A stretch of DNA of 64,000 nt, from positions 1 through 64,000 of the forward strand of contig JAJXWP010000007.1 of assembly GCA_021781575.1 (NCBI GenBank). The letters run 5' to 3'. The stretch comes from Pseudomonadota bacterium. GTDB lineage: Bacteria > Pseudomonadota > Alphaproteobacteria > Rhodospirillales > Magnetospirillaceae. How positions within the stretch are numbered: the stretch's first letter is position 1; each line of letters starts with the position of its first letter. Of this stretch, positions 56,128 to 64,000 are shown one piece after another. Position numbers and translations under genes: made by a program. A model generated the notes under the pieces. It worked only from the letters and a program-made list of their open reading frames with translations, did not search any database and had not been told where the DNA came from.

Positions 56128-56731
56128 AACCCTCTCGGCGGGAGCCTTCGGCGGGGACGATGGCGGCCGCGATTTGAGCGCCCTGCTCGCAGATCTGGCG
56201 GCACGCGACTCGAGCGTACGCCGGGCCGCGGCTCGTGACTTGGCAAACTATCCGCAAGCCGCTATGGCGCTTTGCGATCGTCTGGAAAAAGAGGCCAGCC
56301 CGAGCGTTCGTGCGGTCTTGTTCACCTCGCTGATACGCGTGCAGGACGGTGAGGTGGCGGCGCGGCTGGCCGCCTGCCTGCGAAGCGATGATGCCCAACT
56401 GCGCAACGGCGCTATTGAGGCCTTGCAGGAAATGCCAGGTGCCGTTGCTCCCCACCTTCAGGCGCTGCTTGCCGACCCGGACAGCGATGTTCGCATCTTC
56501 GCCGTCAACATCCTGGGGGCACTGCGTCATGTCAGCGCGCCTCAGTGGCTGGCCGACGTTGTGCGTGTGGAAGGACACATCAATGTGTGCGCCGCGGCCG
56601 TGGACGCGCTGGCTGAGGTGGGCGGCCTTGAGGCCATCGATGCCCTGGAGGATTTGCGCCGTCGCTTCCCGGGGGAAGCGTTCATGGCTTTTGCGATCGA
56701 GACGGCGATCCGCCGTATCCGGGGTAAATGA
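56108..56731 (+). CDS. HEAT-repeat protein
   Basis: A 207-residue helical-repeat protein (about five HEAT/PBS-type units such as DSSVRRAAARDLANYP, DPDSDVRIFAVNILGAL). Such repeats bind other proteins. GTG start at 56108 with AAAGGA upstream, nested in the end of cheB, and its TGA overlaps the cheR ATG, so it is firmly part of the operon. HEAT proteins occur in some alternative chemosensory operons as scaffolds; the partner is unknown. Confidence 0.82.
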   Translation: MGLVKSKTLSAGAFGGDDGGRDLSALLADLAARDSSVRRAAARDLANYPQAAMALCDRLEKEASPSVRAVLFTSLIRVQDGEVAARLAACLRSDDAQLRNGAIEALQEMPGAVAPHLQALLADPDSDVRIFAVNILGALRHVSAPQWLADVVRVEGHINVCAAAVDALAEVGGLEAIDALEDLRRRFPGEAFMAFAIETAIRRIRGK

Positions 56732-57603
56732 AAATGGGGTCATTGCCTCGCGCTTCAAAAGAAAATGTCGTAATGACAGACGAGGAATACGCAAAATTTT
56801 GTGAATTTTTTTACAGGAAGACAGGAATACAATTTCAGGATGGAAAGAAATATTACGTTGAGCGGCGCATATCCGATAGAATAGAAAAAACTAATGTAGA
56901 GAGTTTTCGTGAGTATTTTACCATGGTGCGATTTCAGCCTGGCGGAGAAGAGCTTCAGTATCTTATTAACTCAATGACTGTAAATGAAACGTATTTTTTT
57001 CGAGAAGATTACCAGCTTACCGCTCTCGTCAACGGAATTCTTCCCAACGTAGCGCGTGCAAGAAAATCATCAGAGCCAATTCGTATCTGGTCAATACCAT
57101 GTTCGTCCGGCGAGGAGCCTTATTCAATTGCTATAAGTATTCTTGAATACTGGGATCAGTCGGATGTGTGGGATATAGAAATTCATGCCTCGGATATTGA
57201 CAGTAAAATATTGGCAGAAGCGCGGGCGGGAATCTTCGGGGCTCGCTCGCTGCAGCGAGTTCCGCAACAGCTCATGTCAAAATACTTTGTCAGCCGCGGG
57301 GAGGGGAGCTTCCGGATCCGTGACGAACTGCGTGATTCGATCGATTTTTCTTTGGTCAACATAGTGGATCCAATCCAGACTCGTCCTTTCCGTAATATCG
57401 ACGTCATATTCTGTCGAAATCTTCTTATTTACTTCGATGATGTCGCCCGCCGGGAGACAGTAGAGATGCTGTACGAATCCCTGGCTCCCGGGGGATTCGT
57501 GTGCCTTGGGCATTCGGAAAGCATGAGCCGGATGTCGTCGCTGTTCGTGCCCCGCAAGTTCGGCGACACGATCGTCTATCAAAAGCCAGTGAACGCGGAA
57601 TGA
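56728..57603 (+). CDS. cheR: Chemotaxis methyltransferase CheR
   Basis: A 291-residue CheR: NSMTVNETYFFRE, SAM motif RIWSIPCSSGEEPYS, and IDVIFCRNLLIYFD. The first two thirds of the gene are strikingly AT-rich (some 60-bp stretches near one third GC by eye) against flanks well above 60% GC, suggesting a different origin. Start overlaps the HEAT gene stop (ATGA); a second Met 15 codons later is possible. It is diverged from the CheR of the first system. Confidence 0.9.
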   Translation: MKMGSLPRASKENVVMTDEEYAKFCEFFYRKTGIQFQDGKKYYVERRISDRIEKTNVESFREYFTMVRFQPGGEELQYLINSMTVNETYFFREDYQLTALVNGILPNVARARKSSEPIRIWSIPCSSGEEPYSIAISILEYWDQSDVWDIEIHASDIDSKILAEARAGIFGARSLQRVPQQLMSKYFVSRGEGSFRIRDELRDSIDFSLVNIVDPIQTRPFRNIDVIFCRNLLIYFDDVARRETVEMLYESLAPGGFVCLGHSESMSRMSSLFVPRKFGDTIVYQKPVNAE

Positions 57604-58007
57604 GCGCCATGACCAAGCCAGCAATCCCGATCAAGGCGCCGCGTGTCCTGGTGGTCGATGACGGAATCACTATGCGGCTGTACTATCGCACCGTGCTGGA
57701 GGCGGCCGGGTTCGTCGTCGAAGAGGCGACAAACGGGGTCGAGGGCTACGAGAAAGCGCTCGCGCAGCGTTTCGACCTGCTGATCGTCGACATCAACATG
57801 CCGAAAATGGACGGCTATTCCATGCTGCGGGCGATTCGCCGCGACGCCGCGGTGCAGGGGGTGCCGGCGCTGACAATCAGCACCGAGGCCGGCCAAGCAG
57901 ACGCGATCAAGGCATATGAATCAGGAGCCAACTATTACCTGGTCAAGCCGGTCGCACCCGAGACGCTGACCGACGTCGCCCGCCTGATGACCGGGAGCGG
58001 CGTATGA
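57600..58007 (+). CDS. cheY: CheY-like response regulator
   Basis: A 135-residue receiver: VVDDG, phospho-Asp in LLIVDINMPKMDGYS, Thr in LTISTEAG, Lys in YLVKPV. Start overlaps the cheR stop, and its stop overlaps the cheA ATG. Immediately upstream of cheA, it is the likely main output of this system. Confidence 0.9.
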   Translation: MSAMTKPAIPIKAPRVLVVDDGITMRLYYRTVLEAAGFVVEEATNGVEGYEKALAQRFDLLIVDINMPKMDGYSMLRAIRRDAAVQGVPALTISTEAGQADAIKAYESGANYYLVKPVAPETLTDVARLMTGSGV

Positions 58008-60607
58008 CGACACCGCTTCTGCTGCGTTTCGTCTCCGAGGCTCGCGATCTGCTTCAGTTCGCCGCGTCCGGACTGCTGGCACTTGAAAGGAACCCCCGGG
58101 ACGAGGCAGCGATAAACGATGTGTTTCGGTCCGTCCATACTCTGAAGGGGTCGGTCGGGCTTTTCGACTTTCCGGCCTTCACCAAACTGGTGCATGCCGG
58201 CGAGGACGTGCTGAGCGCGGTTCGCGCCGGACAGCTTCCGATCTCGTCGGAAATTGTCGACCTGCTGCTCGATGCGCTAGATCAATTTGGCGCGTGGCTC
58301 GACGATATCGAAGGACGTAGAGGATTATCGGACGGAGCGGACGGCCTGTCGCGCGATCTGACGGCGGCGCTCCGCGCTCTGTTGCCGGACGATTTCGGTG
58401 CCGCCGCCACGACCGCCCGGAGCGCAGGTGAACTTGCCTCGGTAGATTGGCTTCCCGACATCTCGGAGGCGGAGCGGCTGGAAGCCTTTCGCGCGGCGAC
58501 GTCCGGCAGCCAATTGCTGGCGATCGAGTATAGTCCCGCCGAGGATTGCTTCTTCAGCGGCGAGGATCCCGTCAACCTGTTCAGGCAAGTGCGTCCGTTG
58601 TACGGTCTGATAATTGAGCCGCGCGAGCCGTGGCCTGCCCCCGAGGCGTTTGATCCGTACCGCTGCGTCCTTCGCTTCCGCGCCTTGACGGCGGCGCCGC
58701 GGGCTGAGGTGGAGGGGCTGTTCCGCTATGTCATCGAACAGATTTCGGTTGTCCCGGTGGGGCCGGAGACGCTGATCGCTGTCGCGGGAGAACCGAATGG
58801 GGGCCCGGTTTACGGCGATTTCGTCGCGGACGCCCTGGCGCTGCTGGCGGCGAGCGACTGGGAGGGCCTCAGACGCTCGGTTTCCGCCTTGCACGAATTG
58901 ACCGGCCGCCACCTCTTTGTCGCCTCGGCATTACGATGGCTTGAGGCGGTTCTGGGGGCACCTGCGCCCGACTCCGGGTGGGTCGGAGCCCTGATCGATT
59001 GCATCGCCCAGGGCAGTTCGGTCCCTGTGCCCCCATGTAACAGCGGAATCTCCACGACTCCGGCCACCAAGCAGCCCCACTCGGTCACTGGGCCGCTGGC
59101 CCGGTTGTCAGCTTTGGCGCGCGACATCCTGGACGGTCAGCGGGTGATCCTGGAGATGGCGGCAGAGTCGACGACCTTCGCCAGCCGACTGACCGCGGTG
59201 GGTTGCACTGCGGCCAATGTCCTGCGCGGAGTTGTCCGCCAGAGTGACTTGGAAGCCTGGGGCAGCGCCGTCGAAGCCTCCCTTGCCGATGGTACCCCGG
59301 TTGCCGCCCTGGCCGAGTTGGAGCGATTGCTTAATGCCTCTACCGGGGCTCCGAGCGAGGTGACCGCCGCCGATGCGCTCCGCCCGGAGCCCACGGGCAC
59401 TCAGACTCAGGAGCAGCGCCAGGCGCCGGCCCGGGTTCTGAAGGTCGACCAGGCCAAGGTCGATGCGTTGATGAACCTGATTGGTGAACTGGTGGTCTCG
59501 AAAAACAGCCTGCCATTCCTGGCCAAACGGGCGGAGGAAGTCCACGGTTCGCGGGAAATGGGGCGGGAGATCAAGGACGTATACGGGGTGATCGACCGAC
59601 TCGCGCAAGACATGCAGGCGGCGATCATGGCGGTCCGCATGCTTCCCGTGTCGGAAGTGCTCGACCGATTTCCTCGGCTGGTGCGCGACGTTGCCCGCAA
59701 GCTCGGCAAGCGGGTCGAGTTGGTGATCGAAGGTGAGGAAACGGCAGCTGACAAGAACATCATCGAGATGTTGGGCGATCCGCTGCTGCACATCATCCGC
59801 AATTCCCTCGACCACGGCATCGAAATGCCGGAGGAGCGCGAAGCTACCGGCAAACCACCGGACGCATCTGTGCGGATCAAGGCTTTTCAGGAAGGCGATC
59901 AGGTCGTCATCGAAGTGGCCGATGACGGTCGTGGCATCGATCCGGAGCGGATTCGTGCCGTTGCCGTCGCCAAGGGTTTGATCGATGAGGAGCGGGCGTC
60001 CCGGCTTACCGACCAGGAGGCGGTGAATCTGGTATTCGCGGCAGGTTTCTCGACGGCTGCGAAGGTTTCCGACCTGTCGGGACGTGGCGTCGGAATGGAT
60101 GTCGTGGTCACCACGGTGGAAAAGGCCGGAGGGAGCGTTTCCCTGACCTCGGTGAAAGGTCAAGGAACTTCCGTTCGCCTCGGTCTTCCGCTGAGCATGG
60201 CGGTAACACGGGTGATGATGGTCGAAGCCGCCGGGGGGAATCTGTTCGGCATTCCTATGGATCAGATCGCCGAGACCGTGCGCATCGCCCGCGGTCAGGT
60301 GCGTCGGATAAAGCAAGCCGAGACATTCGTGCTGCGCAACGCGGTCGTTCCGCTCGTGCGCCTCGACCGCCTGCTTGGTGTCGAGCCACCCCTGTGGTTC
60401 GGCGACGCGGATCAGGAGGAGGCAGTCCTGGTCGTCCGCATCGGCGGCAGCCTGACCGGGTTGGTGGTCGACCACTTCCGCGAAGGCATGGACATCATCC
60501 TCAAGCCGTTCGACGGCATTCTCTCCGACATCAGCGGATACGCCGGGACGGCTCTGCTGGGCGACGGGCGAGTCCTGCTCGTGCTCAACCTCAAGGAGCT
60601 GCTTTAG
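58004..60607 (+). CDS. cheA: Full-length CheA histidine kinase
   Basis: An 867-residue CheA: Hpt with His45 (FRSVHTLKGS), a long linker region of about 400 residues without a recognised P2, P3 dimerisation helices (KVDALMNLIGELVVSKN), P4 kinase with HIIRNSLDHGIE, DDGRGID and GRGVGMDVV, and P5 (FGIPMDQIAETV). All catalytic motifs are intact, unlike the split pair in the first system. The linker is longer than in E. coli CheA and may dock the three CheY proteins. Confidence 0.93.
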   Translation: MTTPLLLRFVSEARDLLQFAASGLLALERNPRDEAAINDVFRSVHTLKGSVGLFDFPAFTKLVHAGEDVLSAVRAGQLPISSEIVDLLLDALDQFGAWLDDIEGRRGLSDGADGLSRDLTAALRALLPDDFGAAATTARSAGELASVDWLPDISEAERLEAFRAATSGSQLLAIEYSPAEDCFFSGEDPVNLFRQVRPLYGLIIEPREPWPAPEAFDPYRCVLRFRALTAAPRAEVEGLFRYVIEQISVVPVGPETLIAVAGEPNGGPVYGDFVADALALLAASDWEGLRRSVSALHELTGRHLFVASALRWLEAVLGAPAPDSGWVGALIDCIAQGSSVPVPPCNSGISTTPATKQPHSVTGPLARLSALARDILDGQRVILEMAAESTTFASRLTAVGCTAANVLRGVVRQSDLEAWGSAVEASLADGTPVAALAELERLLNASTGAPSEVTAADALRPEPTGTQTQEQRQAPARVLKVDQAKVDALMNLIGELVVSKNSLPFLAKRAEEVHGSREMGREIKDVYGVIDRLAQDMQAAIMAVRMLPVSEVLDRFPRLVRDVARKLGKRVELVIEGEETAADKNIIEMLGDPLLHIIRNSLDHGIEMPEEREATGKPPDASVRIKAFQEGDQVVIEVADDGRGIDPERIRAVAVAKGLIDEERASRLTDQEAVNLVFAAGFSTAAKVSDLSGRGVGMDVVVTTVEKAGGSVSLTSVKGQGTSVRLGLPLSMAVTRVMMVEAAGGNLFGIPMDQIAETVRIARGQVRRIKQAETFVLRNAVVPLVRLDRLLGVEPPLWFGDADQEEAVLVVRIGGSLTGLVVDHFREGMDIILKPFDGILSDISGYAGTALLGDGRVLLVLNLKELL

Positions 60608-60609
60608 CC

Positions 60610-60855
60610 ATGCCGATCCGCTTTGGCAAGAATTCGGTCGTTTTGGACGGAGCCTGCGCGGTTGAGGAAGCATTGCCGCTGCTCGAGTACCTGCAGGCGC
60701 ATCCGCGGGCGAAAGTGACGATGCGCGGATGCACGCAAATGCATACAGCCGTCTTCATGGTGTTGGTGGGCATCCGCCCGCCGATTGCCTCGCTTCCCGA
60801 CGAGGCATTCATGAAGCGGTGGTTCGCGCCGGCGTTGAAGGGCGAGCAGGCATGA
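60610..60855 (+). CDS. Small STAS-like protein, 81 aa
   Basis: The segment VTMRGCTQMHTAVFMVLVGI resembles the STAS-domain strand-turn-helix (DLSxxxxLHTAxLQxLL), but the phosphorylatable Ser is not obvious. It starts 3 bp after the cheA stop and its own stop overlaps the parA ATG. A scaffold or partner-switch role is inferred; the family call is tentative. Confidence 0.6.
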   Translation: MPIRFGKNSVVLDGACAVEEALPLLEYLQAHPRAKVTMRGCTQMHTAVFMVLVGIRPPIASLPDEAFMKRWFAPALKGEQA

Positions 60856-61658
60856 CGACGCCGTTCATCCTCACTGTGTCCAATCGCAAAGGTGGAACCG
60901 GCAAGAGTACCACCTCCGTCAACCTCGCCGCCGAGTGGGCCGCCCGCGGAACTCGGACCTTGGTAGTCGATCTCGACACCCAGGGCCACGCAGGGCTGGG
61001 TCTTGGTATTGCCCCGCCTAAAGGGAGCCCAGCCGCTCATGACATGTTCCGTCATCCGACGTTTGAACTGCTGTCGGCGGTGACCGCCACCAGTTGGCCA
61101 AGCCTGAGTTGTGTCCCCGCCGATCCGTTATTCGACGGCACGGATGCCTGTCGCGACGTCAGCATCCTCGCCCGGCAGTTGCGCCGTATCGAAGTTGCGG
61201 CAGCGTTCGACGTGATCATTCTCGATACGCCGCCTTCACTCGATTTCGTGCTGACCAACGCCATGGCGGCGGCGGATGGCGTGCTGATCCCCCTTCTTCC
61301 GCACATTCTCGCTGCGGAGGGCGTAAAGCAGCTGTCGCGGCTTTTCTTTCGCATCGCCACCAGCGCCAATCCCGGGCTGAAAATGCTCGGCCTGTTGCCC
61401 GTGATGGTCAACGCCCGCGTCAACCATCATCGCGAGGTCATCTCCGGCGTTACCCGTCAGTTCGGAGCCGAGCGCATGCTGCGCGGGATCCGCAGCGACA
61501 TTTCTCTGGCCGAAGCATTCGCTGCCGGCCAGCCGGTCCGCTCCTACGCCCCAAAGTCGCGCGGGGCGATGGATTACCACCTGCTGGCCGAAGAGATTCC
61601 TCGGCTCTGGCGCCGACCTCTACCGCTCCCGTCCTCGCAATCAAGGGCTTCCGCATGA
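60852..61658 (+). CDS. ParA-family ATPase (PpfA/ParC-like positioning protein)
   Basis: A 268-residue ParA/MinD-type ATPase: deviant Walker A NRKGGTGKSTT, switch region VVDLDTQGHAG and IILDTPPS. In R. sphaeroides (PpfA) and Vibrio (ParC) such proteins encoded in che operons position chemosensory clusters and ensure inheritance. Its place between cheA and cheY, with overlapping genes on both sides, fits that role for the soluble receptor array. No parB is nearby. Confidence 0.87.
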   Translation: MTTPFILTVSNRKGGTGKSTTSVNLAAEWAARGTRTLVVDLDTQGHAGLGLGIAPPKGSPAAHDMFRHPTFELLSAVTATSWPSLSCVPADPLFDGTDACRDVSILARQLRRIEVAAAFDVIILDTPPSLDFVLTNAMAAADGVLIPLLPHILAAEGVKQLSRLFFRIATSANPGLKMLGLLPVMVNARVNHHREVISGVTRQFGAERMLRGIRSDISLAEAFAAGQPVRSYAPKSRGAMDYHLLAEEIPRLWRRPLPLPSSQSRASA

Positions 61659-62026
61659 CCACGATTTTCCTCGTCGATGATTCCGCCACCGTATTGATGA
61701 GCATGGAGACGATCCTCAAGAAGGCCGGGTACGGTGTCGCCAAGGCGACCAGTGGCGAGGAGGCCGTGACGACGCTGGAAAAGGGCTTGAAACCGAATTT
61801 GATCATCACCGACATCCATATGCCGGGCATGAACGGTATAGATTTGATCCGCAAAGTGCGCGGTATGGGCGGTTTTCAGTTCACTCCCATCTTGGTGGTA
61901 ACTACGGAATCGCAGCAATCCAAGCGGGACGAAGCCCGTGCGGCGAAAGCGACCGGGTGGCTGGTGAAGCCGGTCCAGCCGGACGATCTGCTCAAGGTGG
62001 TCAAACAAATTCTGCCCAATGGTTAG
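61655..62026 (+). CDS. cheY: CheY-like response regulator
   Basis: A 123-residue receiver: LVDDSATV, Asp in LIITDIHMPGMNG, Thr in LVVTTES, Lys in LVKPV. Coupled to parA by ATGA. Closest in feel to PatA/CheY-type regulators of alternative systems. Confidence 0.9.
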   Translation: MTTIFLVDDSATVLMSMETILKKAGYGVAKATSGEEAVTTLEKGLKPNLIITDIHMPGMNGIDLIRKVRGMGGFQFTPILVVTTESQQSKRDEARAAKATGWLVKPVQPDDLLKVVKQILPNG

Positions 62027-62034
62027 GCGGCGCC

Positions 62035-62778
62035 ATGGGCAAAGCGCCAGACCACGAAGCAGGGCCAAGGATGGGGGCGAAGGGCACCCTGACCGTTCTG
62101 ACGGCCGGGTTGCTGTCGGCGTTCTGCGCCTATCTGCTGGGCGGGACTGTGGCACCTGTCTTTGCGGGAATCGTGGTGGCAGGCGCACTGGTTGCCGGCA
62201 ACTGGATCGGCGATCGGCATCGGGCGCAGGAGGTCCGCCTGCATCTCTATCGTGTGGCTGACGAACTCGTCCAGTACCGGGCTTTCACCCGGCTGCTCCG
62301 GGCCCAGGCCGAGCGCATCGTCGGCCTCACTGGTGAAGCCGCCATGGTCATTGCCGAAGGGTTGCGCGACATGGACGAGCGCGTGGCGCGACTCGCCGAG
62401 CATGTGGCCGAAATCGAGATGGAAGGCGACGATCGCCCGTCATTAGGCTATCTGCGCGGCCAGGTGTCGGCGATTTCCGAGCCGGTTGTCGACATGGTCG
62501 GCAAGCTTCAATTCCAGGATGTGACGCAACAGCAGTTGATGTTCCTGTCGCGACTGTCGCTCCTCCTCGATGACCATATCGGGGAGCTCACTCGGTTGCT
62601 CGGCGACCGTCGGTCGTTGGAGCGATCCGCGCGTTTCAAAGAGTTATTCGACGCCGCTCTCGACGACACGGTCATGATGTCGCAGCGCAACGATCACCAC
62701 CGCGCTACGGGAGTGGATTTCGTCGAGCGCAATGGCCCGCGGGTGGAAATGTTTGCCAGCGAAGGGGAGCAAGGATGA
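62035..62778 (+). CDS. Membrane-anchored CheZ-like protein (candidate CheY phosphatase)
   Basis: A 247-residue protein with two N-terminal hydrophobic segments (about 19-36 and 41-57), then a long helical domain. KLQFQDVTQQQLMFLS contains the D-x3-Q pattern of CheZ (E. coli AQDFQDLTGQ, Asp143/Gln147), with a preceding QFQ. CheZ is normally soluble; here it appears tethered to the membrane. Encoded between two cheY genes. Alternatively it is a receptor-like coiled coil; the CheZ call rests on one motif and context. Confidence 0.65.
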   Translation: MGKAPDHEAGPRMGAKGTLTVLTAGLLSAFCAYLLGGTVAPVFAGIVVAGALVAGNWIGDRHRAQEVRLHLYRVADELVQYRAFTRLLRAQAERIVGLTGEAAMVIAEGLRDMDERVARLAEHVAEIEMEGDDRPSLGYLRGQVSAISEPVVDMVGKLQFQDVTQQQLMFLSRLSLLLDDHIGELTRLLGDRRSLERSARFKELFDAALDDTVMMSQRNDHHRATGVDFVERNGPRVEMFASEGEQG

Positions 62779-63164
62779 TGCGCATCCTCGTCGTCGACGA
62801 TGTTCCGGTCGTGCGGATGGTCATCGCCAGGCTTCTGAAGCGGGCCGGGCATACCGTCATCGAAGCTAATGACGGCCGCGAGGCGGTGCGGGTTTTCGAG
62901 GGTGCGGCAGTCGATGTTCTGGTCACCGACGTCTGGATGCCGGGCACCGGAGGGCTCGACCTCATTCGGTCGGCGGTTCGGCGGTTGCCGGGGCTGGCCA
63001 TCGTGGCCATGAGCGGTGGAACCCCCCAAGCCACCATGACCAACAGCCTTGCCGAAGCAGAAGCGGCTGGGGCCTGTGTGGTGGTGATGAAACCGATCGA
63101 TAAGGACGAGCTACTGGCAGCAGTCGTTGAGGCTGTTCGCAGGACAAGGAAGGAACAACCATGA
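62775..63164 (+). CDS. cheY: CheY-like response regulator
   Basis: A 129-residue receiver: VVDDVPVVR, Asp in [13 protein letters not shown], Ser in VAMSGGT, Lys in VMKPID. Third stand-alone receiver of this operon. Start and stop overlap both neighbours. Confidence 0.9.
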   Translation: MMRILVVDDVPVVRMVIARLLKRAGHTVIEANDGREAVRVFEGAAVDVLVTDVWMPGTGGLDLIRSAVRRLPGLAIVAMSGGTPQATMTNSLAEAEAAGACVVVMKPIDKDELLAAVVEAVRRTRKEQP

Positions 63165-63988
63165 AGACCGTCTCACAAGTATTGGATGATAATCGTGATA
63201 TTGTGCTGGCGGCTTGGAAAGAGCGGCTCAGCGGCTCGGTGGACGGTGTGGCTGGCAGCGAAGCAGCCGTGGCGATGCTGCTCGATAAGATAATCGAGGC
63301 CTTCGCTCGAGCTGCAATACTCGACATCAAGGATCCGGCCTTCCGCACAGTCATCGATTACATGGCGGATTTGAGCGCGGCTCGCGCCCGCGAAGGCTTC
63401 TCGCCGTCGGCAACCGGGCGCCTGGTGATGGGCTTGAAGGCCGCCGCCGAACCGTCTTTTCGCGCGGCCTACGCCGCCGACACGGATCATTGGCAAAAAG
63501 AGTCGAAGGCCTTCGGCGAGATTGTCGCTCAGCTCTGTTTCCTGACCTTCGAAGCCTATATGCGGGCCAGAGAGGAGGTCATTAACCGACAAAGTGACGC
63601 AATCCTGGAAATTTCCACCCCGGCGCTCCGCATCTGGGGCGAGGTGGTGATGATGCCCCTGGTCGGTGTCATCGATACCGCCCGGGCGCAACAAATCATG
63701 GAACAGTTGCTGACGGCGGTTTCCCGGGAAGAGGCGAGGGTGGCAATTCTCGACGTCACCGGAGTGCCGGTGATCGATACGCGGGTTGCCCTTCATCTAA
63801 CCAAGGTCGTAAGTGCGGCGCGGATGCTGGGGGCAGAGGTCATCATCACCGGCTTCAGCCCCGAGGCAGCGCAGACTCTAGTCAAGCTTGACGTGGATCT
63901 GGTGTCCATGCGGACCCGAGGCACGTTGCGAGCCGGCTTCGCCGAAGCGTTGCGGCTTTTGAAACAGCGCGTGGTGCCGCTTGCCTGA
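63161..63988 (+). CDS. RsbR-like protein with C-terminal STAS domain
   Basis: A 275-residue protein: N-terminal helical sensor domain of the RsbR type (about 1-150) and a STAS domain ([19 protein letters not shown] ... [19 protein letters not shown]), where the Asp-Thr in VIDT is at the usual phosphorylation site. RsbR proteins build stressosomes with RsbS and RsbT. The next genes lie outside the window. Coupled to the upstream cheY, linking chemosensory and partner-switching signalling. Confidence 0.82.
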   Translation: MKTVSQVLDDNRDIVLAAWKERLSGSVDGVAGSEAAVAMLLDKIIEAFARAAILDIKDPAFRTVIDYMADLSAARAREGFSPSATGRLVMGLKAAAEPSFRAAYAADTDHWQKESKAFGEIVAQLCFLTFEAYMRAREEVINRQSDAILEISTPALRIWGEVVMMPLVGVIDTARAQQIMEQLLTAVSREEARVAILDVTGVPVIDTRVALHLTKVVSAARMLGAEVIITGFSPEAAQTLVKLDVDLVSMRTRGTLRAGFAEALRLLKQRVVPLA

Positions 63989-64000
63989 AGGAGCATCCCA

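Overview
The window looks like chromosomal DNA from a high-GC alphaproteobacterium. The codon use, an R. sphaeroides CheOp3-like gene order, and the many soluble and hemerythrin-type chemoreceptors point to Rhodospirillales, possibly a Magnetospirillum relative. The genus is inference; no rRNA or tRNA was seen. Nothing here looks phage-derived and no transposase or CRISPR array was found.

Layout. (1) 0.4-2.9 kb: ordinary genes (class I glutamine amidotransferase, TerB-like protein, EamA transporter). (2) 3.2-6.1 kb: a MarR regulator converging on a 771-residue flavin monooxygenase/old-yellow-enzyme fusion that matches 2-aminobenzoyl-CoA monooxygenase/reductase. (3) 6.6-13.1 kb: an operon with two aryl-acid adenylating ligases of the EntE/DhbE type, a trimethylamine-dehydrogenase-like flavoprotein, a MarR regulator and two small unknown proteins. 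(4) 13.2-33.2 kb: a TetR regulator and a divergent 17-gene, about 19 kb operon. It encodes a molybdenum hydroxylase, a hydantoinase-like two-subunit ring opener, a CoA ligase, a family III CoA transferase, a two-subunit B12 acyl-CoA mutase, an acyl-CoA dehydrogenase, a split MaoC hydratase, an SDR and a thiolase. This is the enzyme set of anaerobic indole-3-acetate (auxin) degradation known from Azoarcus/Aromatoleum (iaa genes), whose product is 2-aminobenzoyl-CoA. The fusion enzyme of region 2 could consume that product, so regions 2-4 read as one pathway. A binding protein, NnrS and a RidA-like protein end the operon. (5) 33.3-36.0 kb: PadR regulator and divergent FadH-type 2,4-dienoyl-CoA reductase.

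(6) 36.2-47.9 kb, minus strand: a chemotaxis operon with the order cheA(no Hpt)-cheR-cheB-cheW-soluble poly-HAMP receptor-cheY-large Hpt-bearing CheA, followed by a membrane receptor with a C-terminal hemerythrin domain. This resembles the split-kinase CheA4/CheA3 operon of Rhodobacter sphaeroides. (7) 48.5-51.2 kb: a cobalamin-binding CarH/AerR-like sensor coupled to a PAS-LuxR regulator, then a LuxR-type regulator with a degenerate receiver. (8) 51.4-64.0 kb: a second, unusual chemosensory operon. It has a soluble receptor with two signalling tips, a protein of three CheW domains, CheB, a HEAT-repeat protein, CheR, CheY, a full-length CheA, a STAS-like protein, a ParA ATPase, two more CheY proteins, a membrane-anchored CheZ-like protein and an RsbR-like STAS protein at the window edge.

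Two 118-bp ungapped, hairpin-forming direct repeats (6444-6561 and 36125-36242) bracket regions 3-5. The second copy supplies the last 20 or so codons of the hemerythrin receptor.
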